Shown: positions 1 through 6,424 of the stretch, piece after piece
Layout: each line of letters begins with the position of its first letter
Position numbering within the stretch: position 1 is the first letter of the stretch
Origin: an uncultured Chromatiaceae bacterium
GTDB taxonomy: Bacteria; Pseudomonadota; Gammaproteobacteria; Enterobacterales; Alteromonadaceae
Assembly: GCA_946481195.1 (NCBI GenBank)
Contig: CAMLNG010000192.1
Coordinates: 1-7,063 of the forward strand
Reading direction: 5' to 3'
DNA length: 7,063 nucleotides
The notes under the pieces: generated by a model
Database searches by the model: none
What the model saw: the letters and a program-made list of their open reading frames with translations, nothing else
Told to the model about the DNA's origin: nothing
Translations under genes and position numbers: made by a program

Positions 1-710
1 AACTGGAGCCGTGGCGCGCCAAAGCGCTGGATCTGACGTACGAAGTGTACCTCAATGACACCAGCTACATCGCCGGTGGTGCGTTTTACAAAAAGCTCGA
101 CAGTTATATCTATACGCAAAACTTTGATTTTGATTTCAGCAATGCGCCGAATAACTCGACGGTGATCCCAATCAGCCCTATCGGCAATATGAGCCGGCCG
201 GCGAACGGGGAAGGTGGCAGCCTGCGCGGTTATGAGCTCAGCATGTCATTGGATTTAGGTAGTTTTTACCTGCCGCTCTCTGGTTTTGGTTTTATTGGTA
301 GCCAGTCATGGACCGATTCGAGCATCAAACCGGACGGGCCTAACACCTCGACCAAACTGCCGGGTTTATCCGATCGCGTGCGTGACCTGACGCTGTATTA
401 CGAACGCGACGGGTTCTCGGCACGGGTCAGTCAGCGTTATCGCTCTGAGTTCCGCGGGGAAGTTGTGCAGTTATTTGCCACCCGCGGTTACACCGAAGTG
501 CTGGCCGACCGCCAGGTCGATGCGCAGCTTAGTTACAGCATCGACGACGGCACTTTTGCCGGTCTCACACTGTTGCTGCAGGCCAACAACCTGACCAACT
601 CACCTTACACCACCCGGATGAATACGTTGCAGGAAGGTGGCGGTTATTTCCCGGAAGTGTATGAGGAATACGGCCGGCAGTACCTGTTTGGCTTCAGCTA
701 CAAGCTGTAA
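1..710 (+). CDS. TonB-dependent outer-membrane receptor, C-terminal part (5' end outside window)
   Basis: Outer-membrane beta-barrel receptor that takes up a ligand using TonB/ExbBD energy; only the last 235 residues are visible. The frame is open from position 3 with no stop, so the GTG at 45 is internal and not a start. Features seen: an L-E-P-W opening followed by Y-E-V-Y-L-N, alternating polar/aromatic barrel strands, a late N-N-L-T-N-S-P-Y strand signature, and a final strand G-R-Q-Y-L-F-G-F-S-Y-K-L. These fit the last barrel strands of the Xanthomonas/Caulobacter-type TonB receptors (TIGR01782-like) associated with carbohydrate uptake. The last residue is Leu rather than the usual terminal aromatic, with aromatics just before it. 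Plug domain, TonB box and signal peptide lie outside the window. Placement before two beta-glucosidase-type enzymes suggests a beta-glucan oligosaccharide as ligand (inference). Confidence 0.9.
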   Translation, partial: LEPWRAKALDLTYEVYLNDTSYIAGGAFYKKLDSYIYTQNFDFDFSNAPNNSTVIPISPIGNMSRPANGEGGSLRGYELSMSLDLGSFYLPLSGFGFIGSQSWTDSSIKPDGPNTSTKLPGLSDRVRDLTLYYERDGFSARVSQRYRSEFRGEVVQLFATRGYTEVLADRQVDAQLSYSIDDGTFAGLTLLLQANNLTNSPYTTRMNTLQEGGGYFPEVYEEYGRQYLFGFSYKL

Positions 711-716
711 CGCCTG

Positions 717-763
717 GCGGCGGCGTGCTGTTCTCCCAGAGCCACGCCGCCGCATTTTGTTGT
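717..763 (+). terminator. Terminator-like hairpin between the receptor and halogenase genes
   Basis: A perfect 11-bp GC-rich stem is formed by 717-727 (GCGGCGGCGTG) and 743-753 (CACGCCGCCGC), with a 15-nt loop that can add three more pairs (728-730 with 737-739). It is followed by the T-rich run ATTTTGTTGT. It begins 7 nt after the receptor stop codon. It has the form of an intrinsic terminator, though the tail is interrupted by Gs. Because no clear promoter follows and the next gene is only 20 nt further on, it may act as a partial terminator or as an mRNA-stabilising 3' end. Either would keep receptor mRNA above enzyme mRNA (inference). Confidence 0.75.
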
Positions 764-770
764 AATTTAC

Positions 771-776
771 AGGAGG
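771..776 (+). promoter_or_regulatory. Ribosome binding site of the halogenase gene
   Basis: AGGAGG, a full Shine-Dalgarno match, sits 6 nt before the GTG at 783. It decides that GTG is the start. The Rossmann-fold strand of the protein begins a few residues later, as expected for this family. Confidence 0.9.
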
Positions 777-782
777 CCTGCT

Positions 783-2318
783 GTGCAACAGGGACCTATC
801 CGCAAAATTGTGATTGTCGGCGGCGGCTCATCCGGCTGGATGAGTGCGGCGCTGTTATCGAAGTTATTACGTAACCGCGAAGGTGCGCTTGCAGAGATTT
901 GTCTGGTCGAATCGGAGCAGATCGGCACCGTCGGCGTCGGTGAAGCGACTATCCCGGCGATCAAAGTGTTTAATCAGCTGTGTGGTATCGACGAGCGTGA
1001 GTTTATTCAGGCGACCGGCGCTACTTTTAAGCTCGGCATCGATTTTGTTAACTGGGGGCAGCTGGGCGAGCGTTATTTCCATGCTTTTGGTGCAATAGGC
1101 CGCAGCTGGGAATGGCTTAGCTTCCATCAGTACTGGCTGGCGCTGCGTGAGGCCGGGCTGGCTTTACCCTTTGACGACTATTGCATCGGCGCTGTGATGG
1201 CGCGCGAACAGCGTTTTATGCAGGCAGATTTAAGCCGGCCGCAGTCACCAGTCAGTCAAATCGCTTATGCCTATCATTTTGATGCCGGCTTGTATGCGCA
1301 GTTTTTGCGCCGCCACTGCGAAATTCGCGGTGTGACCCGCATCGCCGGCACTATCAGCGCGGTGACGCGCCATGCCCATAACGGTCATATTCATCAACTG
1401 GTGCTGGACGATGGTCCGGTCATTGACGGCGACTTGTTTCTCGACTGTTCCGGCAGCCGCGCATTGTTATTGGGCCAGACGCTGGGCGTCGGCTACGACG
1501 ACTGGTCGCACTGGCTGCCGAATAACAGCGCATTGGCGGTGCCTTCAGCGGCGTTGGCGGAGTTGCCGCCATTTACCCGCTCGACCGCGCATCACAGCGG
1601 CTGGCAATGGCGCATTCCGCTACAGCACCGCACCGGCAACGGCATGGTGTTCGCCAGCGGTTTTCAGAGTGATGCGGCGGCCCAGCAATTGTTGCTGCAA
1701 TCACTCGACACGCCGGCACTGGCCGACCCAAAGCTGATCCGCTTTACCACGGGTCAGCGCAAGCAGATGTGGTGGGGCAATTGCGTGGCGATTGGCCTTG
1801 CCAGTGGGTTTTTGGAGCCGCTGGAGTCGACCAGTCTGCATCTGGTGCAAACCGCCGTTACCCGGCTGGTCAATCTGTTTCCGGACCTGTCGTTTCAGCA
1901 GGCCAACATCGATCATTACAACAGCCTGGCGGCCACCGAAATGGTGCAGATCCGCGATTTTATTATCGCGCACTACAAAGTGACGCGGCGCAACGACAGC
2001 GAATACTGGCGTTATTGCCAGCGTATGGCGCTGCCGGACAGCCTGGCGCAGAAGCTGGAAATTTTTGCCGCGCATGGCCGGGTACACCGCGTGGCGGATG
2101 AACTATTCCGCGAAGACAGTTGGGTGCAGGTGTTGCTGGGGCAAGGGCTACAGCCGTCCCGGCCCGATCCGTTATGTCAGCAAAAAAGCCTGGCCGAAAT
2201 GCAGGATTTTGCAGAGTCCACGGCGCAGGTGATTGCTGCCTGCACCGCACAGATGCCCACCCACACCGATTTTATCCGCAAAGTTGCGCCTTTTAGCGCC
2301 GAAGCAGCGCTGCGCTGA
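783..2318 (+). CDS. Flavin-dependent tryptophan-halogenase family protein
   Basis: Predicted FAD-dependent halogenase of the tryptophan-7-halogenase family (PF04820), 511 aa, cytoplasmic (no signal peptide). In that family FADH2 and oxygen oxidise halide to hypohalous acid, which halogenates an indole or phenol. Visible: N-terminal FAD motif V-G-G-G-S-S-G-W (12-19); G-V-G-E-A-T-I-P (51-58); catalytic-type lysine K83 in A-T-F-K-L-G-I-D-F-V-N-W; W-Q-W-R-I-P (274-279), the WxWxIP halogenase signature; F-L-E-P-L-E-S-T-S (343-351) with E348 matching the catalytic Glu (PrnA E346). The C-terminal part (397-460) has the usual H-Y-K-V-T-R-R-N-D-S and L-L-G-Q-G motifs. Length is typical. The start is GTG, set by a strong ribosome binding site. 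It lies between a TonB receptor gene and two glycosidase genes, as in a receptor-associated halogenase subgroup. The substrate is unknown; it might be an indole, a phenol, or not halogenated at all. No flavin reductase gene is visible nearby. Confidence 0.93.
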   Translation: MQQGPIRKIVIVGGGSSGWMSAALLSKLLRNREGALAEICLVESEQIGTVGVGEATIPAIKVFNQLCGIDEREFIQATGATFKLGIDFVNWGQLGERYFHAFGAIGRSWEWLSFHQYWLALREAGLALPFDDYCIGAVMAREQRFMQADLSRPQSPVSQIAYAYHFDAGLYAQFLRRHCEIRGVTRIAGTISAVTRHAHNGHIHQLVLDDGPVIDGDLFLDCSGSRALLLGQTLGVGYDDWSHWLPNNSALAVPSAALAELPPFTRSTAHHSGWQWRIPLQHRTGNGMVFASGFQSDAAAQQLLLQSLDTPALADPKLIRFTTGQRKQMWWGNCVAIGLASGFLEPLESTSLHLVQTAVTRLVNLFPDLSFQQANIDHYNSLAATEMVQIRDFIIAHYKVTRRNDSEYWRYCQRMALPDSLAQKLEIFAAHGRVHRVADELFREDSWVQVLLGQGLQPSRPDPLCQQKSLAEMQDFAESTAQVIAACTAQMPTHTDFIRKVAPFSAEAALR

Positions 2319-2327
2319 CGCGGACAC

Positions 2328-2332
2328 AGGAG
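2328..2332 (+). promoter_or_regulatory. Ribosome binding site of the GH30 gene
   Basis: AGGAG in the 20-bp gap after the halogenase stop. It is 6 nt before a TTG (2339) and 12 nt before an in-frame ATG (2345). Spacing favours TTG, while codon preference favours ATG. The choice changes the protein by only two residues. Confidence 0.7.
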
Positions 2333-2338
2333 TTTGAT

Positions 2339-3793
2339 TTGAGAATGAAGTTTTCACGCCTTGCAATGCTGACCGCTGCGCTTGGACTGGCGGCGCCTGC
2401 CGCTGTCGCGCAAACGCCGCAGCTATCTGGCCATTTACAGGGCTGGCTCAGCCGGGCCGACCAGCAGCTGCTGCTCGCCACAGATCCGCAGCAGTTTTTA
2501 CGCCCGGCAGTGCCTGCTGCGGCATTGGTCAGTATCAACAGTGCGCAGCGCTTTCAGGCGATGCAAGGTTTTGGTTATACCCTGACCGGCGGCAGTGCCC
2601 AGCATCTGATGGCATTGCCCACCGCACAGCGTGCGGCATTATTACAGGAATTATTTGGCCCAGAAGGCATAGGTGTGTCTTATCTGCGTCTAAGCCTTGG
2701 TGCCTCAGATTTGGACCCGTTGCCATTTAGTTACAACGATTTAGCGCCAGGAGACACCGATCCGACGCTTAAAAAGTTCTCGCTGGCACCGGATGAGCGG
2801 CAGCTGATCCCGCTGTTGAAACAAATCCTGGCGATAAGGCCAGATCTGCAGTTACTCGCCAGCCCCTGGTCGCCACCGGCCTGGATGAAAAGCAATCAAA
2901 GCACAGTGGGCGGGGAATTGCTGGAGCAGTATTACCCGGCCTATGCGCAGTATTTTGTCCGTTATCTGCAGGGTATGGCGGCGCATGGTATCCGCATCGG
3001 CGCTGTGACAGTGCAAAACGAACCGCTGCATCCGGGCAATAACCCAAGCCTGCTGATGCACGCCTGGGACCAGGCTACTTTTGTCGGCAAACACTTAGGG
3101 CCAGCGTTGGAGCAGGCCGGCCTTAGCACCGACATTCTGATTTATGACCACAATCCCGACCATGTTGAATATCCGCTGGCGGTGTTGAGCGACCCGGTCG
3201 CCCGGCGTTACATCAAAGGCTCGGCTTTTCATTTGTACAACGGCAGTATCACTGAGCTTTCAAGGCTGAAAGCGGCTTATCCGGATAAAGATATTTATTT
3301 TACCGAACAGTGGGTCGGCGCCAATTCAGATTTCGGCGGCACCCTGATGTGGCACACCGAACACTTGCTGATTGGTGCTGTCGAGCAGCATGCCCGTACT
3401 GTGCTGGAATGGAATCTGGCAGCCGATGCGGACTACAAACCTTTTACACCGGGCGGTTGCAGCGAATGTCTGGGGGCTCTGACTATCACTGCTGGCAAAA
3501 AAGGTGCTGAGGCAAACATTCAGCGCAATGTGGCCTATTACGTGATTGCCCACGCCGGCAAAATCGCGCCTCCGGGCTCAGTGCGTATCGGCTCGAAAGA
3601 TCCGCTGCCACAGCTGTTACAGCTGGCGTATCAGCGGCCGGATGGCCGGGTGGCAGTGCTGCTGCAAAACCAGGCCAACAGCGTGCAGACAGTCCGGCTG
3701 GAGCTGGATCAGCGTGCTTATGACTGGTCATTACAATTACCGCCGCACAGCGTGCTGAGCCTGATCCTTCCCGCTGCTGCAGGAGCAAAATAA
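2339..3793 (+). CDS. Secreted GH30-family beta-glycosidase (beta-1,6-glucanase / beta-glucosidase type)
   Basis: Retaining glycoside hydrolase of family 30, the family of glucosylceramidases and endo-beta-1,6-glucanases; 484 aa from TTG, or 482 aa from ATG at 2345. Residue numbers here are from TTG. Residues 1-24 form a Sec signal peptide ending A-V-A before Q25, so the enzyme is periplasmic or secreted. No lipobox is seen. The (beta/alpha)8 barrel shows G-F-G-Y-T-L-T-G-G (77-85), Y-L-R-L-S-L-G-A-S-D (115-124), S-P-W-S-P-P-A-W-M-K (175-184), the acid/base E228 in Q-N-E-P, A-F-H-L-Y (296-300) and the probable nucleophile E323 in Y-F-T-E-Q-W. G-G-C-S-E-C (372-377) follows. Residues from about 405 form the usual C-terminal beta-sandwich. 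Subfamily 1 or 3 is likely. It is 20 bp after the halogenase gene and overlaps the GH3 start, so it is surely co-transcribed. Likely substrate: beta-1,6-linked glucan or branches of laminarin-like glucan (inference). Confidence 0.92.
   Translation: MRMKFSRLAMLTAALGLAAPAAVAQTPQLSGHLQGWLSRADQQLLLATDPQQFLRPAVPAAALVSINSAQRFQAMQGFGYTLTGGSAQHLMALPTAQRAALLQELFGPEGIGVSYLRLSLGASDLDPLPFSYNDLAPGDTDPTLKKFSLAPDERQLIPLLKQILAIRPDLQLLASPWSPPAWMKSNQSTVGGELLEQYYPAYAQYFVRYLQGMAAHGIRIGAVTVQNEPLHPGNNPSLLMHAWDQATFVGKHLGPALEQAGLSTDILIYDHNPDHVEYPLAVLSDPVARRYIKGSAFHLYNGSITELSRLKAAYPDKDIYFTEQWVGANSDFGGTLMWHTEHLLIGAVEQHARTVLEWNLAADADYKPFTPGGCSECLGALTITAGKKGAEANIQRNVAYYVIAHAGKIAPPGSVRIGSKDPLPQLLQLAYQRPDGRVAVLLQNQANSVQTVRLELDQRAYDWSLQLPPHSVLSLILPAAAGAK
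3781..3785 (+). promoter_or_regulatory. Ribosome binding site of the GH3 gene
   Basis: AGGAG inside the last codons of the GH30 gene, 7 nt before the ATG at 3793. It supports this start and translational coupling through the TAATG stop/start overlap. Confidence 0.85.
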
Positions 3794-6369
3794 TGCTGAA
3801 ATTTCGTTTAAATCCATTTGCTTACAGCGGGTTTTCGCTTATTGGCTGCAGTTTGCTGCTGAGCGCCTGTGCACCGCAAACTGTGGCGCCTGTCAGTCAA
3901 TCGTCACAAGCGCAAGAACAGGTGGTGCATCCGGCCTGGCCGGAGATGAGTCCGGCGCGCAAGGCGGACCCGCAGCTGGAAGCGCGGATAGATTCGATAT
4001 TACAAAGCCTGACACCGGCGCAGAAAGTGGCGCAAATCATCCAGCCGGACATTCGCTGGATGAGCGTGGACGACATGCGCCAATATGGTTTTGGCTCTTA
4101 TCTGAACGGCGGCGGCGCCTTTCCCGGTGACAATAAAGCCGCCACGGCCGCACAGTGGTTAGCACTTGCTGAGCAGATGTATCAGGCCGGGCTCGATGCC
4201 AGCCTTGATGGTGCCGCTATTCCGCCGTTGTGGGGCACAGATGCAGTGCATGGCCACAACAATGTACGCGGCGCGACCGTGTTTCCGCACAATATTGGCC
4301 TGGGTGCCAGCGGCAATGCTGAGTTGGTTGAAGCCATTGGCCGCGCCACTGCCGCTGAAGTAGCCGCTACCGGCATCCAATGGATTTTTGCGCCGACTGT
4401 GGCGGTGGCCCGCGACGACCGCTGGGGCCGCAGTTATGAAAGTTACAGTGAAGATCCGGCGCGGGTGCGCAATTTAGGCGCGGCGTTGGTGCGGGGTATT
4501 CAGGGCGATGTGCAAGCTGCTGACTGGCTGCAGGGGCCGTCACGACTTGCGACTGCCAAACATTATCTCGGTGATGGCGGTACCGAAGGCGGCCGCGATC
4601 AGGGCAATACCACATTGGATGAGGCTGAACTGGTGCGGTTGCATGCACAGGGTTACCTGAGCACGTTAGACGCCGGTGTGCAGACCGTGATGGCGTCCTT
4701 TAACAGCATTCACGGCAGCAAAATGCATGGCAACCGCTATTTGCTCACTGAGGTGTTGAAACAACAACTGGGTTTTGACGGTATTGTGGTTGGCGACTGG
4801 AACGGCCATGGTCAGTTGCCGGGTTGCAGTAATCAGCGCTGCGCTGCGGCTATTAATGCCGGGGTTGACATCATCATGGTGCCGGAAGACTGGAAAGCGA
4901 TGTACCAAAATACGCTGGCGCAAGTGGCGGCCGGCGAGGTAAGTCAGGCACGGCTTGACGATGCCGTGCGGCGTATTTTGCGAGTGAAACTACGCAGTGG
5001 TTTATTTGAACACAGTCCGGCGAAAATCGCCGGAGCCGGCGACCAGCAGCTGATTGGTCATCCGGCGCATCAGGCCTTAGCACGCGATGCGGTGCGCCAA
5101 TCACTGGTGCTGCTGAAAAATAATGGCGGTTTGTTACCACTGGCGCCGAAATTGCGGGTATTAGTGGCCGGCGATGGCGCCGATTCAATCCCCAAACAAA
5201 GTGGCGGCTGGACAGTGTCCTGGCAGGGCACCGGCACCAGTAATGCAGATTTCCCGCAAGGCCGCACTATCTACAGTGGTATTGCTGCGCAGGTGCAGGC
5301 TGCCGGTGGCCAGACCGAGCTGAGCCTTGACGGCCATTATCAGCAGAAACCCGATGTGGCTATTGTCGTGATCGGCGAAAACCCCTATGCCGAATTTGAT
5401 GGTGACGTGGCGAGCCTTGATTATCAGGCCGGCCAGAATCAGGACGAAGCGCTGCTCAAACGCTTAAAAGCGGCGGGTATCAAAGTGGTGACGGTGTTTT
5501 TATCCGGCAGGCCTTTGTGGGTGAACCCGGAACTGAATGCCTCAGATGCTTTTGTCGCGGCCTGGTTGCCGGGGACCGCTGGTGATGCGGTGGCGGAGCT
5601 GTTATTCCGCAAGCCAGACGGCAGCGTACCCTATGATTTCCATGGCACTTTGCCTTTTAGCTGGCCCAAAACCCCGGACAGTCAGCCGTTAAACGCCGGC
5701 GATGCGGCCAGCGCGGAGAAAGTGCTGTTTGGTCTTGGTTATGGCTTACGGTATCAGCCACAGACTGCGGGCGCAGTGCCGCAAGATTTGCCGTTATTGG
5801 ACGAAACCACTGCCGCCGGTGTGAAAGCCACCACACAACTTGCGTTGTTTGAGCGTCGCCCGGCTGCAGGTCTGCGTATACAAATTGCTGGCGCCGATGG
5901 TGTCGCCAGCGACGTGACCGCGAATCAGGCTGCGGCCAGCGATGGCAGTCTGTTACTGCGCGCCGTCAACTGGCAAAAACAAGAAGACGCATTGGCGCTC
6001 AACTGGCAACAGGGCGGGGCGACTTTGCGGCTACACGGCAGCGAAGCGCTGGATTTAAGCCGTTATGGCCAGCTGGTGTTTGACCTGAAATGGCAACAGG
6101 CGCCGGCACAGGCTGTAACGCTGGCGATGTCCTGTGGTAGTGGTTGTGGTGGGCAGTTGGATTTGAGCCCGCTGCTGGCGGCCAAAGCCGCCGGGCAGTG
6201 GCAAAAAATCACCCTGGACTTAGCCTGTTTCGCCAAAGCCGGTGCAGCGCTGAATCACCTGTACCAGCCTTTTGTGCTGCAAAGTGCAGGCAGTACTGCA
6301 CTGAGTCTGGCCAATATCCGCGTCACTCCGGCGACAGCGGCGGCTGATATCAGCTGCGCTGGCGACTAG
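3793..6369 (+). CDS. GH3 lipoprotein exo-beta-glucosidase/glucanase with ExoP-like C-terminal domain
   Basis: Retaining glycoside hydrolase family 3 enzyme, 858 aa, expected to release glucose from non-reducing ends of beta-glucans or their oligosaccharides. Lipoprotein signal peptide: L-S-A-C lipobox with lipidated C26 and A27 at +2, so outer-membrane sorting is likely. Domain 1 (about 60-405): D-A-V-H-G-H (150-155), K-H-Y-L-G-D-G-G-T (256-264), nucleophile D335 in V-V-G-D-W-N-G-H. Domain 2 (about 425-655): S-L-V-L-L-K-N (437-443), G-G-W-T-V-S-W-Q-G (471-479), and the acid/base candidate E534 in P-Y-A-E-F-D-G-D, matching the barley ExoI pattern. Residues about 675-850 form an extra C-terminal beta-sandwich with C781, C785 and C812. 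It resembles the ExoP galactose-binding-like domain of Pseudoalteromonas exo-1,3/1,4-beta-glucanase, which explains the length. The start overlaps the GH30 stop. Exact linkage preference cannot be read from sequence. Confidence 0.95.
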   Translation: MLKFRLNPFAYSGFSLIGCSLLLSACAPQTVAPVSQSSQAQEQVVHPAWPEMSPARKADPQLEARIDSILQSLTPAQKVAQIIQPDIRWMSVDDMRQYGFGSYLNGGGAFPGDNKAATAAQWLALAEQMYQAGLDASLDGAAIPPLWGTDAVHGHNNVRGATVFPHNIGLGASGNAELVEAIGRATAAEVAATGIQWIFAPTVAVARDDRWGRSYESYSEDPARVRNLGAALVRGIQGDVQAADWLQGPSRLATAKHYLGDGGTEGGRDQGNTTLDEAELVRLHAQGYLSTLDAGVQTVMASFNSIHGSKMHGNRYLLTEVLKQQLGFDGIVVGDWNGHGQLPGCSNQRCAAAINAGVDIIMVPEDWKAMYQNTLAQVAAGEVSQARLDDAVRRILRVKLRSGLFEHSPAKIAGAGDQQLIGHPAHQALARDAVRQSLVLLKNNGGLLPLAPKLRVLVAGDGADSIPKQSGGWTVSWQGTGTSNADFPQGRTIYSGIAAQVQAAGGQTELSLDGHYQQKPDVAIVVIGENPYAEFDGDVASLDYQAGQNQDEALLKRLKAAGIKVVTVFLSGRPLWVNPELNASDAFVAAWLPGTAGDAVAELLFRKPDGSVPYDFHGTLPFSWPKTPDSQPLNAGDAASAEKVLFGLGYGLRYQPQTAGAVPQDLPLLDETTAAGVKATTQLALFERRPAAGLRIQIAGADGVASDVTANQAAASDGSLLLRAVNWQKQEDALALNWQQGGATLRLHGSEALDLSRYGQLVFDLKWQQAPAQAVTLAMSCGSGCGGQLDLSPLLAAKAAGQWQKITLDLACFAKAGAALNHLYQPFVLQSAGSTALSLANIRVTPATAAADISCAGD

Positions 6370-6376
6370 CTGATAT
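6347..6376 (+). other. Hairpin spanning the GH3 stop codon
   Basis: ATATCAGCT (6347-6355) pairs with AGCTGATAT (6368-6376). G-U pairs can extend it at both ends, leaving a loop of about 10-12 nt; TTTTA follows. The left arm is also part of a 12-bp perfect palindrome GCTGATATCAGC (6343-6354). The stem covers the TAG stop (6367-6369) and stands 12 nt before the main terminator. It may help protect the 3' end of the mRNA, but chance cannot be excluded. Confidence 0.4.
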
Positions 6377-6388
6377 TTTACAACTCAC

Positions 6389-6424
6389 GCGGCCGGCCGG
6401 ATTATTCTGGTTGGCCGCTTTTTT
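6389..6424 (+). terminator. Intrinsic terminator of the glucan operon
   Basis: A 12-bp stem is formed by 6389-6400 (GCGGCCGGCCGG) and 6407-6418 (CTGGTTGGCCGC). It contains three G-U pairs, a 6-nt loop ATTATT, and is followed by six Ts (6419-6424). It stands 19 nt after the GH3 stop. The opposite strand lacks a clear T-run after the same stem, so it should work mainly for the plus-strand operon. Its 3' arm lies inside the last codons of the converging rhodanese gene. Confidence 0.88.

Noticed and set aside
754..770. Possible promoter -10 (TGTAAT) before the halogenase gene
   Set aside because: No -35-like hexamer at the right distance, since the region upstream is the GC hairpin; the T-rich stretch is better explained as the terminator tail.
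1372..2250. Several open frames of 60-130 codons in other frames of the halogenase gene, on both strands
   Set aside because: They lie wholly inside a well-recognised gene, have unlikely composition rich in Arg, Cys and Trp, and lack ribosome binding sites or family motifs; they are expected in GC-rich coding DNA.
2769..3788. Minus-strand open frames opposite the GH30 gene
   Set aside because: Shadow frames with low-complexity Pro/Arg/Ala content and no recognisable motifs, fully covered by a gene with intact catalytic residues.
5017..5033. CCGGCGA-AAA-TCGCCGG perfect hairpin inside the GH3 gene
   Set aside because: The loop is only 3 nt, no T-run follows, and it lies in the coding linker between GH3 domains (S-P-A-K-I-A-G); probably a by-product of GC-rich codons.
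4159..5267. Minus-strand open frames opposite the GH3 gene
   Set aside because: Same reason: no ribosome binding sites, no family motifs, fully contained in GH3 coding sequence.
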